Position numbers and translations under genes: made by a program. This document shows, in pieces, positions 62,973-64,000 of a stretch of DNA of 64,000 bases (positions within the stretch are counted from its first letter, which is position 1; each line of letters opens with the position of its first letter). Source of the DNA: Pseudomonas sp. StFLB209. Its GTDB lineage: Bacteria > Pseudomonadota > Gammaproteobacteria > Pseudomonadales > Pseudomonadaceae. Under the pieces are notes generated by a model. It made no database searches and was not told the DNA's origin. It was given only the letters and a program-made list of their open reading frames with translations. The stretch is taken from the NCBI RefSeq assembly GCF_000829415.1, contig NZ_AP014637.1, forward strand, positions 1,438,001 through 1,502,000, written 5' to 3'.

Positions 62973-64000
62973 TCAAATCCAGCCCAGCCAGTTCCAGTAA
63001 GTGCTGGCGAATACCATCAGCAACACATAGCCCACCAGCGTGACGACGATGCCGACCCTGGCAAATTGCTTGGGGGTGAAGGTGTCGGTGCCCAGGCAGA
63101 CCATGTTCTGCGGGGCGTTGATTGGCAGGATAAAGCCAAAGCTCACCACAAAGCCGAGCAGCATGGTCATGCCGATGCGGCTGAAGTCGCCGGGCAGGGT
63201 CAGCAGCACGGCCATGAGGATCGGCAGCAGTGCCGAGGTCAGTGCGGTGGCGCTGGCGAAGCCCAGGTGGATGAGGATCAGAAAGGCGCTGAGGATGGCG
63301 AACACACCGAGCGGGCCGAGGCTGTCCAGGCCGGTGTGGGCAACCACTTGGGCGCCCAGCCATTGCCCGGCCTGGGTCGTGAGCAGTGCGGTGCCCAGGC
63401 TAATGCCGACCCCGAACACGATCACCGTGCCCCACGGGATGCGCGCTTGCAGGTCTTTCCAGGTCATTACGCCGAAGCGCGGCAGCAGCAGGATCACTAA
63501 TCCTGCGTAGGTGGTCGAGGTGGTGTCGAAGGCGTGCAACCGGCCTTCGCTGGCCCAGGCCAGTAACAGCAGCAGCGAGACGCTGGCCAGGCGTTTTTGC
63601 GCGCCGCTCATGGGGCCAAGGTCGGCCAGGCTTTGGTTTACCGCGGCCATGCCGCCGGGCACGCTGTCGCTCTCGGGCGGCAGCATTTTCAGGACCAGGA
63701 AGATCAGCACCAGCGACATGATCAGCGCCCACGGTGCGCCAGCGATCAACCAGTCGATCCACGACACTCGCTGGCCGAGCATTTTGTCCATGAAGCCAAC
63801 GGTCAACAGGTTCTGCGCGGCGGCGGTCTGGATGCCGACGTTCCAGATGCTGGTGCCGTGGGCGACGATGATCATCAGCCCGGCGGCGATATTGGAGCGC
63901 TGGGCGACGCCAAATGCGGCGATCACCCCGACCATGATCGGCACCACGCAGGCACTGCGCGCCGTGGCGCTGGGCACCAGCAGGCTGAGCAGGATGATCA
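62973..64000 (-). CDS. SLC13/DASS family anion transporter (partial)
   Basis: The gene runs off the right edge; 342 C-terminal residues are visible. Several hydrophobic helices and the SLC13 signatures are seen. PSATARSACVVPIMVG is the first; FILPINAPQNMVCLGTDTFT is the second, with the NAP-type hairpin near the C-terminus. It should be a sodium-coupled dicarboxylate or sulfate transporter in the inner membrane. The 5' end is outside the window. Confidence 0.85.
   Translation of the reverse strand, partial: IILLSLLVPSATARSACVVPIMVGVIAAFGVAQRSNIAAGLMIIVAHGTSIWNVGIQTAAAQNLLTVGFMDKMLGQRVSWIDWLIAGAPWALIMSLVLIFLVLKMLPPESDSVPGGMAAVNQSLADLGPMSGAQKRLASVSLLLLLAWASEGRLHAFDTTSTTYAGLVILLLPRFGVMTWKDLQARIPWGTVIVFGVGISLGTALLTTQAGQWLGAQVVAHTGLDSLGPLGVFAILSAFLILIHLGFASATALTSALLPILMAVLLTLPGDFSRIGMTMLLGFVVSFGFILPINAPQNMVCLGTDTFTPKQFARVGIVVTLVGYVLLMVFASTYWNWLGWI

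Overview
The window is chromosomal DNA of a Pseudomonas, most like the P. putida / P. fluorescens group. This rests on gene content and order: the glyA-soxBDAG-purU-fdhA operon, hisB-hisH-DUF2164-hisA-hisF, secB-grxC-rhodanese divergent from gpmI-envC-ctpA-yibQ, and asmA-mutY-yggX-tRNA-Phe. It also rests on at least a dozen copies of the TAGGAGCGGCTTTAGCCGCG-type REP palindrome. The core is GC-rich and densely coding; several gene pairs overlap by the four bases ATGA.

Region by region. 1-1100: the 5' end of a leftward secreted-protein gene and an acyltransferase. 1174-10263: a leftward one-carbon operon. SoxBDAG oxidises sarcosine, GlyA handles glycine/serine and methylene-THF, PurU releases formate from formyl-THF, and FdhA oxidises formaldehyde. 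10661-16280: AlaC, an exported amine oxidase with a Lys/Pro/Ala tail, BioA and RsmE. 16608-24224: TrmL, SecB, GrxC and a rhodanese, then GpmI, EnvC, CtpA and YibQ. 24376-28448: a periplasmic binding protein and the histidine operon. 28578-35011: a VOC protein, an aromatic aminotransferase, a YitT protein, an Lrp regulator, an AroP-like permease behind a sigma-54-type promoter, and an OFA-family transporter. 35453-39212: AsmA, MutY, YggX and tRNA-Phe. 39711-43942: five minor type IV pilin genes. 44018-51158: a hypothetical protein, GabP behind a sigma-54-type promoter, a polar amino acid ABC transporter and a methyltransferase. 51344-53252: a short Pseudomonas-type protein with an elaborate structured leader, a J-domain membrane protein and tRNA-Thr. 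61731-64000: a RidA protein, a DUF4142 protein and part of an SLC13 transporter.

The main accessory segment is 53206-61452. It lies between the 3' end of tRNA-Thr(TGT) and a second 49-bp copy of that 3' end differing at one base, so it is an integrated genomic island. Its P4-type integrase is a remnant split by a complete IS630-family element. The cargo is AT-rich. It holds a NACHT NTPase gene immediately followed by a RelA/SpoT-type nucleotide synthetase gene split at an eight-A slippery run, then an IS66 fragment, then a Septu-like ATPase/HNH pair (PtuAB).

The most promising candidate for an undescribed system is the NACHT + RelA/SpoT pair (55260-58259). An NLR-like sensor appears to be coupled to an alarmone-synthetase-like effector that needs a -1 frameshift to be full length. 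The second is the leader RNA upstream of 51344-51661, with a UUCG hairpin, pseudoknot-capable repeats and an 8-nt segment complementary to the ribosome binding site.
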